Shown in pieces: positions 1 through 9,435 of a stretch of 39,427 nt of DNA. The notes under the pieces were generated by a model. It had not been told where the DNA came from. It ran no database searches and saw only the letters and a list, made by a program, of their open reading frames with translations. Numbering within the stretch: position 1 is the first letter of the stretch; every line of letters begins with the position of its first letter. Origin of the DNA: Opitutia bacterium (GTDB taxonomy: Bacteria > Verrucomicrobiota > Verrucomicrobiia > Opitutales > Opitutaceae); contig CANJCM010000041.1 of assembly GCA_947472765.1 (NCBI GenBank), forward strand, positions 1 to 39,427. Direction: 5' to 3'. A program made the position numbers and the translations under genes.

Positions 1-3000
1 GAGTTGAGGGTCCCGAAGGTCCCGGTCACGCCGCCGCTCGCCTGGAGGATGCGGAAGATCTGGCCGGGCTCGGGAACAAAACCCCCGAGCCCGGTCACCT
101 GGAGCCCGCCCGCGAGATTGGCGGTGCCGGTAATCATCAGGGTGTCGAAGGACGTGGCCGAGGCCAGTTCGACCTGGTACACGCCAGACGCACTCTGGGT
201 GAAGTTGCCGGTGACGTTCAGGGTCCCGGGACTCTGGCCGGGGTTGATGGTCCCGGCGTTGGTCAGGTTGCCCGCGATCGTACCGGTACCGGACAGGCGG
301 GTGCCGCTGCTCGTGCTCACGGCCCCGAGGCTGCTGGCAATGAGGATAATCTCGCCCTGCGCGAGCGTCGTGGCGCCGCTGAAACTGTTGCTGCCGGTCA
401 GGGTGAGGATGCCGGTGCCGGCCTTGGTCAGGTTGCCCGTGCCGGTGAGCCGGCCCTGAACCCCGAGGATGTTGGCACCAGTGTCGAGGGTGCCGCCGCC
501 GGCCTCGACGGAGATGTCGCGTGTCGTGCTGAAGTTCGTCGTCGCTCGCAGGGAGCCGCCACCCAGGGCAACCGAGCCGGTCGCCGCTCCGAGACTCGCG
601 TTGTTCGAAACCTCGACCACGCCACCGTTCACGCGGGTGCCGCCGCTGTAGGTGTTGGCACCGGCGAGGACCAGAATCCCACTGCCCTCCTTGGTGACGT
701 TACCCGTACCCGCAATGGCATTACTCAAGGTGACCGCGTCGCTGCGATTGATGGCCAGAGTGCCGTGATTGGTGATGTTCCCGAGGACGCTGCCGCCGGT
801 TCCCAGTTGCAGCGTCCCGGCCGTGATCGTGGTGCCGCCGGTGTAAGTGCTGGCACCGGTGAGGACCGTCGTGCCGGAGCCATTTTGGATGAGGGCTCCG
901 TTGCCGCTGATCACTCCGGGGAGGGTGACACTGTTGCTGCGATTGATGGCGAGGGTGCCCTGGTTCACGACGGGGCCGGTCAGGCTGCCGTTCGTTCCGC
1001 CGTTGCCCAGTTGCAGGGTGCCGGCGGCGATCGTCGTGGCGCCGGTGTAGGTGTTCGAGCCGGTTAGGATCGTCGTGCCGCTGCCCGCCTGTACCAGTGC
1101 CCCGGTTCCGGTGATCGCGCCGGCAAGGGTGTAGGTGTCGCTGCGGTTGACCGCGAGCGTGCCCTGGTTCGTGACCGCTCCGGTGAGGCTGCCGCTCGTC
1201 CCGCCGTTGCCCAGTTGCAGGGTGCCGGCGGCGATCGTCGTCCCGCCGGTGTAGGTGTTCGCACTGGTTAAAATCGTGGTGCCGCCGCCGGCTTGGGTGA
1301 CCGCCCCGCTGCCGCTGATGAGCCCGGCGAGGGTCACCGCGTCGCTGCGGTTGACGGCGAGGGTCCCGTTGTTCGCCACGTCCCCCACCAGACTGCCGCT
1401 CGTCCCACCCGCTCCGAGTTGCAGCGTTCCCGCGGTGATCGTCGTGCCGCCGCTGAAGCTGTTCGTGCCGCTGAGGATCGTCGTGCCGCTGCCGATCTGC
1501 CGCAGTGTCCCCGTGCCGCTGATACTCCCGCTCAACGTCACCGCGTCGCTGCGGTTCACCGCCAGGGTCCCGTTGTTCGCCACGCTCCCCGTCAGGCTGC
1601 CGCTCGTGCCTCCGGACCCGAGTTGCAGGGTCCCCGTCGTGATGGTGGTGCCGCCGCTGTAGGTGTTGGCCCCGGTCAATATCGTCGTCCCGGCCCCCAC
1701 CTGCGTCACCGCTCCGGTTCCGCTGATCACTCCGCCCAGCGTCACCGCATCGCTGCGGTTCACCACCAGCGTGCCCTGGTTCACCACGTTCCCCACCACG
1801 CTGCCGCTCGTCCCGCCGTTCCCCAGTTGCAGCACGCCCGTCGTGATCGTCGTGCCTCCGCTATAAGTGTTCGTACCCGTCAAAGTCGTCGTCCCTGTCC
1901 CCGCCTGAGTCACCGCTCCGGTTCCGCTGATCACTCCACCCAGCGTCACCGCATCGCTGCGGTTCACGCTCAGCGTCCCGGAATTAACCACGTCTCCCGT
2001 GATGCTGCCGGTCGTGCCGCCGGCGCCCACCTGCAGTGTCCCCGCGCTGATGGTGGTCCCTCCCGCATAGGTGTTGGCGCCGGTCAGGACTAGGGTTCCG
2101 GTTCCCGCCTGATTGACCGCTCCCGTACCGCTAATCACGCCGGAAAAGGTCGCCGCGTCGGAGCGATTGAAACGCAGGTTCGCATTGTTCGTCACGTTTC
2201 CGGCGATGCTCCCGGAGGTGCCGCCCGCACCAATCTGCAGCGTCCCGCTAGAGACGGTGGTGCCGCCCGAATAGGTGCTCTCGCCGCTCAGGATCAGCGT
2301 GCCCAGATCAGTCTTGTCGATGCTGCCCGTCCCAATCACCGGCGACGCAATCGTCCCCGTCATGATCTCACCGGCAAACGATCCGTCGCCCACCCGCAGC
2401 ACCGTCCCCGCCGTGTTCGTCGTCACCGCGCCGCCGCTGACCGTGTAACCATCCGTCGCAAACTGCAGGCCGGTGATGGCGACCGCGCCGGAGGAGGTGT
2501 CGACGGTCACGGTTCCGGCCGTGCCCTGCAGGATGGCCATCCCGGGAGTCCACGCGCCGGCCGCGCCGCCATTAACCAGTCCCCAGCTGGCGGCGCCGGC
2601 CGCCGCGGACCAGGTCCCCGAGCCTCCGGTCCAGCTCGGCCGCGCCGCCGTTCCGACGACGAGGTTGACCTGGTTCGCCACCGACGTCTGCACCGTGCCG
2701 GTAAACGCGCCCGAGGGCAACGAATCCGCCAGCAGCCCGTTGTCCGTCAGCGCCCCGGTGTAGTTGAAGAGTCGATATAGACCGGCGCCGAAGCTGCCGG
2801 CATCGGTGACGGAGAGCTGGCCGTCCAGAGTCAGGGCTCCGTTCACCTGAAACACACCCGTCGCGCTGGGCGCCCCGAGCGCCACGTTGACCCGCGAATT
2901 GGCGTTCAGGGTCAGCCCCGCCATGGTCAGAGTGCTGCCCGCCGATCCCGCCAGCACCCCGGCATCCTGCACCGTCACGGCTCCGGCAATCGTCCCGCTG

Positions 3001-6000
3001 CCACCGAGCGTCGCCATGGGACCCACGGTGACCGCGCCCGTGCCAGTCTGAACGCCGTTAATCGACAGCCGGCCCGCCGTCACGCTCGTGGTTCCCGAAT
3101 AGGTGTTCGCTCCCGACAGGGTCAGCGTGCCCAGATCGGTTTTGTTGATCCCACCCGTGCCAATGATTTTGGCCGAGATGGTCGCCGCGATCGAACTGCC
3201 CGCGGCCGTGGTGTCACCGACCTGGAGAATCGTATTGGCCGTAGTGGTCGTCAGGTCTCCGGCCCCTTGCACCGTATAGCCATTGGTCAGGAACTGCGCA
3301 CCCGCGAAAGTCACGCCAGCATTGTCGACCGTCACGGTTCCCGCCGTCCCGCGGAACGTCGCCATCTGGGTTCCCGCCCACGCGGTGCCGCCGGACCCGT
3401 CCGCTTTCTGCCAGGACGTGCCACCGGCTCCGACCCAGGTGCCCGCACCACCGGTCCAGTAACCGGCCACGGTATTGGCCACCACCAAATCGACTTTCCG
3501 GTTGATCGCGGCGTCGACGGCGATCTGCAGGTCGCCAAAGTTGACCGGTGCCGAGATGAGCTGGAGGCCATTGTCGGTCACCGTGCCGGTGGCGTTCATC
3601 AACCGATAGGTGCCGACCGCGAGGGTCCCCGATTTCGAAAGCGCCACATTGCCGTCAATCGTCATCGGACCGAGCACCTGGATGAGCGGATCGATGCCCG
3701 GACTTCCCAACGCGAGACCCACACGGGCCGAGCCGGTCATCGTCAGTCCACGAGTTGTGAAGACAGAGCCGGTGGTGCCGAGCAGGGTCGCGTTGTTCTG
3801 GATCGAGACCGTGCCTCCCGTGGCGCCCGAGCCACCGAGGCTCGCGCCCGCGGCCACGGTGACGTTGCCGACGGCCCCGGCCTGGTTGCCGTTAATCAAA
3901 AGTGTTCCGGCGCTCACCGTGGTCGCACCGGCGTAGGTGTTGGCTCCGGTTAGCATCGTGGTGCCGCTGCCTTGCTGCAGGACAGCTCCGGTGCCGCTGA
4001 TCACGCCGGGAACGGTCAACGCATTGCTGCGATTGAAACTCAGGCTGGCGTTGTTCGCGACGTTGCCGGCGAGACTGCCGGTCGTGCCGCCCGTCCCGAG
4101 CCGGAGCGTTCCGGCGGTGATGGTGGTGTTTCCGGTGAACGTGTTCGCACCGGTGAGTGAAAGTGTCCCCGCTCCCAGTTTGGTGACCGTCCCCGTGCCG
4201 CTCATCCCGCCCGCGTAGGTCAGATCGTCACTGCGGTTGAAGATCACCGCGGCATTATTCACCACGTTTCCTCCGAGACTGCCGATCGTGCCACCCAGAC
4301 CAATTTGCAGCGTTCCGGCACTCACGGTCGTGCCACCGGCCGGAGCGTTGTCACCCGTCAGCGTCGTCGCACCCGCGCCGGCAAACGCCACGGTGCCCGA
4401 GCCCCGAATCGAACCCGCGAAGGTGACGTCGTCGCTCCGGTTGAAAATGAGCGCGGCGTTGTTGGCGACGGAGCCGACGATGCTGCCGGTCGTTCCACCG
4501 GCGCCGATTTGCAGCGTGCCCGCCGTGACAATCGTGCCGCCGGCATAAGTGTTCTCGCCAGTGAGGATCGCCTTGCCGAGATCGGTTTTCTCCACGCTCC
4601 CCGTGCCCGCCACGATGGCCGAAATCGTCCCCGTCATCGCGGCACCGTCCGCGGTGCCGTCCCCCACCCGAAGCGCCGTCCGGCTGGTATTCGTGGTGAG
4701 CGTGCCACCGGAAATCGTGTAGTCCGTCGCCGCGAGTTGAAGGCCCGTAAACACCACGGGGCCGCCGGCATTGTCGACCGTGACCGCACCTGCCGTGCCG
4801 GCGAATATTGCCAGCCCCGGTTGCCAGCTCCCCTGCGCCGTCCCGTCGGTCGATTTCCAACTGGAACTTGCACCCGCGGTCCAAAGTCCGGCGCCACCCT
4901 GCCACATGGGCAACTGCGCCCCGCTGCTGCCGCCCCCGGTGCCACCACCGCTGCCGCCGCTGCCACTTCCCCCACTTCCGCCTCCGGTCGTGAAAACGAC
5001 ATTCACCTGATTGGCGACGCTCGTCTGAACCTGTCCGCTGAAGCCCGAAGGCATGGTTCCCGGCAGCAGCGTGTTGTTGGTGAGGGCGCCGGTATAGTTG
5101 ATCAGGCGATAAAGTCCCGCGCCGAAACCGGTCGCCCCGTTGACGTTCAAGACCCCATCGAGGGTGAGCGCACCGTTGACCTTGAAGAGTTCAGTCGTGC
5201 TGGGAGCGCCGAACGTGACGTTGAAGATCGAGTTCGCGCTCAACGTCAGTCCAGCCGTCGTGAAGGTGTTTCCGGCCGAACCCCGCAACGTGGCTCCGCT
5301 CTGCACGGCGACGGCGCCGCCGGTGCTGCCCGTGCCGCCGACCGTGGCTCCCGATGCGACCGTGACCGAGCCGGTCGCCGCCGATTGATCGCCGTTGATG
5401 GTCAGGGTCCCGGCGCTGACGTTCGTCGCACCGGTGTACGTGCTGGCTCCCGTGAGAACCAGGGTGCCCACATCCGTTTTGCTGATTCCGCCCGTGCCCA
5501 CAATCGGCGCCGAAATGGTCGCGGTCATACTCGCTCCCGCCGGCGTGCCGTTACCGACTTGGAAAGGGCTGCTCGCGGTGTTGGTCGTCAGGGCGCCGCC
5601 TGCGATCGTGTAGCCACCGACGAGGAACTTGGTCCCCGTGACGACGACCGGGCCGCCGCCGACATCGATCGTCACCGTGCCGGGAGAACCCCGGAAGGTC
5701 GCGACTCCGGGGCTCCACGGACTCTGGGCCGTTCCCGCCTCGTCGCGCCAGTTGGTCGGCGTCGCGGCGCTCGTCCACGTTCCGACTCCGTCTTTCCAAA
5801 AGAGCGCGGTCGTGCCGCCTGATCCTCCACCTCCACCTCCTCCACCGGTGCCGGCCACCCCGTTGAATTGAACATTATCGATCGTCGCGGTCCCGCTGAA
5901 CTGCGCGACGAGTTTGGCATCCGCGACGCCATAAAAGCCCGCGGGCAGATCCACCGCATACGAGGCCATGTCCGTCCCGCTGAGACTCGTCGTGGCGAAG

Positions 6001-6692
6001 GAGGTCGAGCTGCCGTTGAGAAACCACGTAATCGTGACGGGAGCGGAGACCGACGCCGCAAAAGTCAGGTTGGCATCGCTCACGACGCCCGGCGCATTCG
6101 CATAGGTCGCGGGATCGAAATCCATGAACCCGGAGGTGTCCTGCAGGAAGGCAATCCGCCCATCGAGCAAGCTGGAGGTCAGCGCGAGGTTGCTCGCGTC
6201 TCCGACGGCCGCCAGGCTGACGGGAATCGGGATAAGAGAAGTGGGTACGTTGCCGGAGACGCTCGTGGCGTTGACCGTGTTCAGGCCGACTTCCGTCGCT
6301 ACGATCTGCACGCCACTGGTGTAATTGTAAGAGGAGGAACCGTTGGTCCCATCCCAGTAGAGGCGGCCAAAGCCGGTGGAGAAATCTCCCGCGGCGGCCA
6401 GGTTGGTCACCACATTGCCGCTCGATGAAGCGGGCGGGAGCGCCGTCAGCCGGAAATTCGAGCCGATCGACTTTACGGGATCGCCCGTCTCCCCATTCAG
6501 GGAGGGATACCCGGGGCCCAGGAACTGGCCGAAATTGTATCCCGAAATCAACTGGACCTGAGCCACTCCGATCAGCGGGAGCGCGAGCAGAAGTCCCAGC
6601 AGGAGGGACCTCCGGTACGGCGCGGGCAGTGACCGGGTTTTATGGGACAAGGTGGCGACTTCGTGAAGCGGCATGAGAGCGAAAACCAACAT
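1..6692 (-). CDS. Giant autotransporter-associated beta-strand repeat protein (3' end outside window)
   Basis: The minus-strand frame stays open from 6692 to the window edge (2230 codons visible, no stop in the parts translated), so the C-terminus is missing. Residues about 1-7 precede an arginine-containing stretch and a hydrophobic signal segment ([16 protein letters not shown]). Residues about 40-270 closely resemble the neighbouring PEP-CTERM protein. A glycine-rich linker follows, then four super-modules, each opening with a W-x-G-x-GTW-like motif (near 5.8, 4.9, 3.5 and 2.65 kb on the DNA). They continue with LTG.NTY.GGTT-type strands characteristic of autotransporter-associated beta-strand repeats (PATR). 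Two stretches have a strict 68-residue period. The product is probably an extracellular beta-helical adhesin or matrix protein; whether it ends in a beta-barrel or a sorting signal cannot be seen. ATG at 6692 is the first in-frame start after a stop at 6708-6710; ATG at 6674 is an alternative. No strong Shine-Dalgarno sequence is seen. Confidence 0.9.
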   Translation of the reverse strand, partial: MLVFALMPLHEVATLSHKTRSLPAPYRRSLLLGLLLALPLIGVAQVQLISGYNFGQFLGPGYPSLNGETGDPVKSIGSNFRLTALPPASSSGNVVTNLAAAGDFSTGFGRLYWDGTNGSSSYNYTSGVQIVATEVGLNTVNATSVSGNVPTSLIPIPVSLAAVGDASNLALTSSLLDGRIAFLQDTSGFMDFDPATYANAPGVVSDANLTFAASVSAPVTITWFLNGSSTSFATTSLSGTDMASYAVDLPAGFYGVADAKLVAQFSGTATIDNVQFNGVAGTGGGGGGGGSGGTTALFWKDGVGTWTSAATPTNWRDEAGTAQSPWSPGVATFRGSPGTVTIDVGGGPVVVTGTKFLVGGYTIAGGALTTNTASSPFQVGNGTPAGASMTATISAPIVGTGGISKTDVGTLVLTGASTYTGATNVSAGTLTINGDQSAATGSVTVASGATVGGTGSTGGAVAVQSGATLRGSAGNTFTTAGLTLSANSIFNVTFGAPSTTELFKVNGALTLDGVLNVNGATGFGAGLYRLINYTGALTNNTLLPGTMPSGFSGQVQTSVANQVNVVFTTGGGSGGSGSGGSGGGTGGGSSGAQLPMWQGGAGLWTAGASSSWKSTDGTAQGSWQPGLAIFAGTAGAVTVDNAGGPVVFTGLQLAATDYTISGGTLTTNTSRTALRVGDGTADGAAMTGTISAIVAGTGSVEKTDLGKAILTGENTYAGGTIVTAGTLQIGAGGTTGSIVGSVANNAALIFNRSDDVTFAGSIRGSGTVAFAGAGATTLTGDNAPAGGTTVSAGTLQIGLGGTIGSLGGNVVNNAAVIFNRSDDLTYAGGMSGTGTVTKLGAGTLSLTGANTFTGNTTITAGTLRLGTGGTTGSLAGNVANNASLSFNRSNALTVPGVISGTGAVLQQGSGTTMLTGANTYAGATTVSAGTLLINGNQAGAVGNVTVAAGASLGGSGATGGTVSIQNNATLLGTTGSVFTTRGLTMTGSARVGLALGSPGIDPLIQVLGPMTIDGNVALSKSGTLAVGTYRLMNATGTVTDNGLQLISAPVNFGDLQIAVDAAINRKVDLVVANTVAGYWTGGAGTWVGAGGTSWQKADGSGGTAWAGTQMATFRGTAGTVTVDNAGVTFAGAQFLTNGYTVQGAGDLTTTTANTILQVGDTTAAGSSIAATISAKIIGTGGINKTDLGTLTLSGANTYSGTTSVTAGRLSINGVQTGTGAVTVGPMATLGGSGTIAGAVTVQDAGVLAGSAGSTLTMAGLTLNANSRVNVALGAPSATGVFQVNGALTLDGQLSVTDAGSFGAGLYRLFNYTGALTDNGLLADSLPSGAFTGTVQTSVANQVNLVVGTAARPSWTGGSGTWSAAAGAASWGLVNGGAAGAWTPGMAILQGTAGTVTVDTSSGAVAITGLQFATDGYTVSGGAVTTNTAGTVLRVGDGSFAGEIMTGTIASPVIGTGSIDKTDLGTLILSGESTYSGGTTVSSGTLQIGAGGTSGSIAGNVTNNANLRFNRSDAATFSGVISGTGAVNQAGTGTLVLTGANTYAGGTTISAGTLQVGAGGTTGSITGDVVNSGTLSVNRSDAVTLGGVISGTGAVTQAGTGTTTLTGTNTYSGGTTITTGVLQLGNGGTSGSVVGNVVNQGTLVVNRSDAVTLGGVISGTGAVTQVGAGTTILTGANTYSGGTTITTGTLQLGSGGTSGSLTGSVANNGTLAVNRSDAVTLSGSISGTGTLRQIGSGTTILSGTNSFSGGTTITAGTLQLGAGGTSGSLVGDVANNGTLAVNRSDAVTLAGLISGSGAVTQAGGGTTILTSANTYTGGTTIAAGTLQLGNGGTSGSLTGAVTNQGTLAVNRSDTYTLAGAITGTGALVQAGSGTTILTGSNTYTGATTIAAGTLQLGNGGTNGSLTGPVVNQGTLAINRSNSVTLPGVISGNGALIQNGSGTTVLTGASTYTGGTTITAGTLQLGTGGSVLGNITNHGTLAINRSDAVTLSNAIAGTGNVTKEGSGILVLAGANTYSGGTRVNGGVVEVSNNASLGAATGSVALGGGSLRATTNFSTTRDISVEAGGGTLDTGANILGVQGRLTGTGNLTKAGTGILTLTGSNSFSGATTLAQGEIILIASSLGAVSTSSGTRLSGTGTIAGNLTNAGTINPGQSPGTLNVTGNFTQSASGVYQVELASATSFDTLMITGTANLAGGLQVTGLGGFVPEPGQIFRILQASGGVTGTFGTLN
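742..2364 (-). repeat. Tandem 204-bp coding repeats, block 1
   Basis: A landmark (CTGCGATTG / CTGCGGTTG and variants, encoding the NRSD turn on the minus strand) recurs at 742, 937, 1141, 1345, 1549, 1753, 1957 and 2161. The spacings are 195 once and then exactly 204 bp six times. Each unit encodes 68 residues of the form GGTSGS..G.V.N.GTL..NRSD..TL.G.I.GTG....G.GTT.LTG.NTY.GGTTI..GTLQLG. Copies are similar at DNA level, and those between about 1.3 and 2.1 kb look closest, which suggests recent duplication or homogenisation. Confidence 0.9.
4027..4638 (-). repeat. Tandem 204-bp coding repeats, block 2
   Basis: The same landmark occurs at 4027, 4231 and 4435, again spaced exactly 204 bp. These three units sit in the second super-module of the giant protein and are separated from block 1 by non-tandem modules. 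They therefore represent a second, independent expansion of the same 68-residue unit. Confidence 0.85.
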
Positions 6693-6706
6693 TCTGGGAT
6701 CGTAAT

Positions 6707-6750
6707 CCTAAAAAACGAAAACAGGTGACCGCTGCCTGGCAGCGGTCACC
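6707..6750 (-). terminator. Hairpin terminator between PEP-CTERM gene and giant repeat gene
   Basis: Positions 6724-6750 form a near-perfect palindrome (GGTGACCGCTG stem, short CCTGG-type loop). Read on the minus strand it is followed by TGTTTTCGTTTTTT (6723-6710), a good intrinsic terminator for the PEP-CTERM gene ending at 6778. On the plus strand it is also followed by GTTTTTTC, so it may work in both directions. It would limit read-through into the giant gene starting at 6692. Confidence 0.75.
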
Positions 6751-6777
6751 GTTTTTTCTCGTAAACCAACCCAAGCG

Positions 6778-7608
6778 TTACGCAGCGACTTGCTTGCGGC
6801 GGCGATACGCAGCCAGGCCGAGGACGGCGGCGCCAAAGCAGGCGGCGTACGTCGACGGCTCCGGAATTGCGCTGACGCCGTTGAACTGGACGTTGTCGAA
6901 CGTGGCGGCCCCGCTAAACTGACCGACGAGCACGGCGGAGGAGATTCCGTAGAATCCCGCCGGTAGATCGACGGAGTACGAGGTCATCGAAGCGCCCGTC
7001 ACGCTGGTGCTGGCAAACGAAATCCCGCTCCCATTGAGGAACCAGGAGATGGTCACGGGGGCCGAGACTGCGGCGGCAAACGTCAGGTTGTCGTCACTGG
7101 TGACGCCGCCCCCGTTCACAAACGCCGTCGGATCGTAATCCGCGAAGCCCGAGGTGTTCGTAACGAACGCCAGCCGGCCGTTCGTCAGGTTGGACGTGAG
7201 AGCCAGATTGAGACCATCGCCCTGAGCGGCGATGGTATAGCCCTGGACCGTCTGACCGTTGACCGTGTTGACCCCGAACGAATCGTTGGCGGTGATTTGC
7301 ACCCCGGCGGAATAGTTATAGCTCGAGGACCCGTTGGTTCCGTCCCAATAGAGTCGGCTGAAGCCCGTCGAATAATTGCCGGTGGTGCCATTGTTACCGA
7401 CGTAGTCACCACTGGAGGTACCCGGCGCCTGCGAGGTCAGACGATAGTTGGATCCGATCGAAGGCACGGGATCGCCAGAGGTGCCGTCCAAGGAGGGATA
7501 ACCGCCGCCCAGGAACTGGCCGAAGTTGTAGCCCGAGATCAGTTGCACCTGGGCGGAAGCGAGCGCCGGAAGAGCGAGGACCAGCGCGGAGAGGAGGATT
7601 TTTTTCAT
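6778..7608 (-). CDS. PEP-CTERM sorting domain protein
   Basis: The 276-residue protein has a clear signal peptide (MKKILLSALVLALPALASA, cleavage about residue 19) and a canonical C-terminal PEP-CTERM signal. That signal comprises PEPST at about residue 249, a hydrophobic helix, and a YRRRK cluster before the end. Such proteins are exported and then processed by an exosortase, which is not encoded in this window. The 225-residue middle has no recognised domain but is repeated, with the same order of motifs ([44 protein letters not shown]), in the N-terminus of the giant repeat protein next door. It is probably a beta-sandwich surface protein. Its own start is preceded by a strong hairpin, and a terminator follows it. 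Confidence 0.92.
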   Translation of the reverse strand: MKKILLSALVLALPALASAQVQLISGYNFGQFLGGGYPSLDGTSGDPVPSIGSNYRLTSQAPGTSSGDYVGNNGTTGNYSTGFSRLYWDGTNGSSSYNYSAGVQITANDSFGVNTVNGQTVQGYTIAAQGDGLNLALTSNLTNGRLAFVTNTSGFADYDPTAFVNGGGVTSDDNLTFAAAVSAPVTISWFLNGSGISFASTSVTGASMTSYSVDLPAGFYGISSAVLVGQFSGAATFDNVQFNGVSAIPEPSTYAACFGAAVLGLAAYRRRKQVAA

Positions 7609-7621
7609 AAGAGTAGTTTAG

Positions 7622-7653
7622 GTAGTCGCGGCGCGGGATGGTCCCGCGCCGCG
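7622..7653. other. GTAG plus 12-bp hairpin upstream of the PEP-CTERM gene
   Basis: GTAG at 7622-7625 is followed by a perfect 12-bp stem (CGCGGCGCGGGA at 7627-7638, loop TGG, and the complementary arm ending at 7653). It lies 14 bases upstream of the PEP-CTERM start codon and 22 bases after the stop of the upstream gene. The minus-strand side lacks a T-run, so it is not a classical terminator. It could be an mRNA processing or stabilising hairpin, or another REP-type element given the GTAG. Confidence 0.6.
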
Positions 7654-7674
7654 CGGAGTTGAGTGGAGCGTGGC

Positions 7675-9363
7675 TTAGTTCTTCAGGATGCCGCGCTTGT
7701 TCAGAGCGGTCCAAACCGAGGTCCAGAGCGTCGTGGCGGTGCGGTCAAACGCGCCCTTGTAGGACGTCGACACCGCCGGAGCCACGACGTAGGCCGCGTC
7801 CTGGGTGCTGCCGTAAGCGAGGGACGACGCCGCCAGCGAAGGACGGGGATCGACTCCGTTGGCGGTCGCGTGGGCGGGAGTCGGGATGCTGGTCGAGAGC
7901 GTCCGGTTCAGGGTCGCCGGATAATAGACGCTCGGGATGGCGGTGCCGTTGAAGGTGCCACTCGCGACGCCCGTGCTCGCTTGGGTGGCCGAGCCGCCGG
8001 AGATCGTGGTGTAGAGCGTGGTAAAGCCAACGACCGTGTTGTTGCGGAGCTGCAGCAGGCCCTGGCCGAAGTAGTCGCGCGCAGAATAGCCATACTCGGC
8101 GGTTTCGCCGGAGGCGAGACCCGTGGTCTTCAACGCATCCACCCGCAGGCCTTGCCCCGCGGTCGTACCGCTGACATTCTGGAAGATGGAGTTGACGACC
8201 TGGCCCGCGAACCCGGCCCGCATGCGGGCGGCATTGACCGACGCAGCGCTCGCGCTGCCACCGATCGCCGAGCTCGAGTTGTACGCTTCGGTGCTGACGA
8301 GCACCGTGAAGTTGTAGAAACGCGCGTCACCGGTCGGGTCGGACGCGTTCGGGGTGCCGAAGGTCGTGGTGTCGTTCTCCAGCTTGTCCTCGCCATCGAG
8401 CTCCAGGCCGTTGTCGCCGTAGCCATAACCCTGGAGGACGAACACGAACTGGGCGAGACCCAGCCAGCCTTCGTCCACGTCGAAGCCGTCATCATCCGCG
8501 TAGTTGACGTTGACGTGATCGAGGTTGACCGAGCCGCCGAAGATTTCGACGCCGTCGTCACCCGTGGCATAAATGTCGATATAGCTGATCGTCGTCTTCG
8601 CACCGACGGCATACAGCGTCAGCGCGTTCAGTTCCTTGCCGGTCGAAAGCGCGGCACCGCCGTGGCGGATGGAGACATACTTCATGAGGCCGCCGTTGTG
8701 CTCCACATTCGGAATCAGGCCGCCGCCGTATTCGGCGAGCGGACCGGCCGTGATTCCCTCGATATAACCGACGCCGTCATCAGCGGCGGTGAAGCTACCG
8801 CTGCTGTCCACATCAACCTGCTTGCCGCTATTGGTCGAACCGTCGCCGGCAATAATTACTCCACCCCACATGCTGGTGTTCTTGACATCGGCCGAGTTGC
8901 GCGGAGGCAGCGGCGAGGTCGCGGGATTGAGATCGAGATACTTCGCGTCACCATCGGCCGGCGCCCAGCGATCCGCCAGAAGATCGGCGTTGGCGTCCTT
9001 GAAGAGGCCCGTCGCCGCGCCACCCCCGGCCAAACCGGCATCGAGGGCGGCAGTCGTGAAGATGATGGGGTTCGCCACCGTTCCCCGGGCCTGGATCTTC
9101 GCCGGATAGCGAATGATCAGCGAGCCGGCGTCGGCCGCACCGGCGGTCGACTGCGGCTGACCGCGGACGATCACACCGGGTTCGATGTCGAGCACCGTGC
9201 CGGAGCCCGTGACGAAAATCTGCGTGTCGAGAATGTACGGGCTGTTGGCCACCGTCCAGGTCGCGGACGAAGTGATGTTGGAGGTGATGTGCGTGGCAGC
9301 AAAGGCGGATGAGCCGAGCAGGCCGATCGCGCCGAGGGAGAGAAGCTGACTTCTGAGTTTCAT
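7675..9363 (-). CDS. Secreted beta-helix-like protein of the type found beside TonB receptors
   Basis: The 562-residue protein has a signal peptide (hydrophobic residues 8-22, cleavage after SSAFA). It resembles secreted proteins often encoded beside TonB-dependent receptors in Bacteroidota and Proteobacteria: an early GTVLDIEPGVIVRG segment (about 55-69), MWGGVIIAGDG (about 165-175), KYVSIRHGG (about 228-236), an Asp-rich run YADDDGFDVDEG (288-299), and the terminal pattern YKGAFD...LWTSVWTALN. These strands suggest a right-handed parallel beta-helix, and the acidic loops may bind metal ions. No catalytic residues can be assigned. It lies 72 bp downstream of the receptor gene and 66 bp upstream of the PEP-CTERM gene on the same strand, so co-transcription with the receptor is likely. 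The family resemblance is from memory of sequence patterns; the function is unknown. Confidence 0.8.
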   Translation of the reverse strand: MKLRSQLLSLGAIGLLGSSAFAATHITSNITSSATWTVANSPYILDTQIFVTGSGTVLDIEPGVIVRGQPQSTAGAADAGSLIIRYPAKIQARGTVANPIIFTTAALDAGLAGGGAATGLFKDANADLLADRWAPADGDAKYLDLNPATSPLPPRNSADVKNTSMWGGVIIAGDGSTNSGKQVDVDSSGSFTAADDGVGYIEGITAGPLAEYGGGLIPNVEHNGGLMKYVSIRHGGAALSTGKELNALTLYAVGAKTTISYIDIYATGDDGVEIFGGSVNLDHVNVNYADDDGFDVDEGWLGLAQFVFVLQGYGYGDNGLELDGEDKLENDTTTFGTPNASDPTGDARFYNFTVLVSTEAYNSSSAIGGSASAASVNAARMRAGFAGQVVNSIFQNVSGTTAGQGLRVDALKTTGLASGETAEYGYSARDYFGQGLLQLRNNTVVGFTTLYTTISGGSATQASTGVASGTFNGTAIPSVYYPATLNRTLSTSIPTPAHATANGVDPRPSLAASSLAYGSTQDAAYVVAPAVSTSYKGAFDRTATTLWTSVWTALNKRGILKN

Positions 9364-9435
9364 TGGTAGCGGTTCTATTTTTTCTGGAGCCTTCGGAGAT
9401 GAAGGAAATTTTTCACCGGTCGGGTCTACGCGGGG

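Noticed and set aside
742-2364. CRISPR-like regular spacing
   Set aside because: The 204-bp period is fully coding, with conserved sequence throughout the unit and no short repeat with unique spacers.
4305-5822. Long plus-strand open frame opposite the giant repeat gene
   Set aside because: It encodes an Arg/Gly/Ala-rich sequence without domains and mirrors the repeats of the minus-strand protein, whose translation shows clear beta-strand repeat motifs. It is a high-GC shadow.
7663-9312. 549-codon plus-strand open frame
   Set aside because: It is antisense to the signal-peptide-bearing beta-helix protein and has Arg/Gly/Val-rich composition without motifs.
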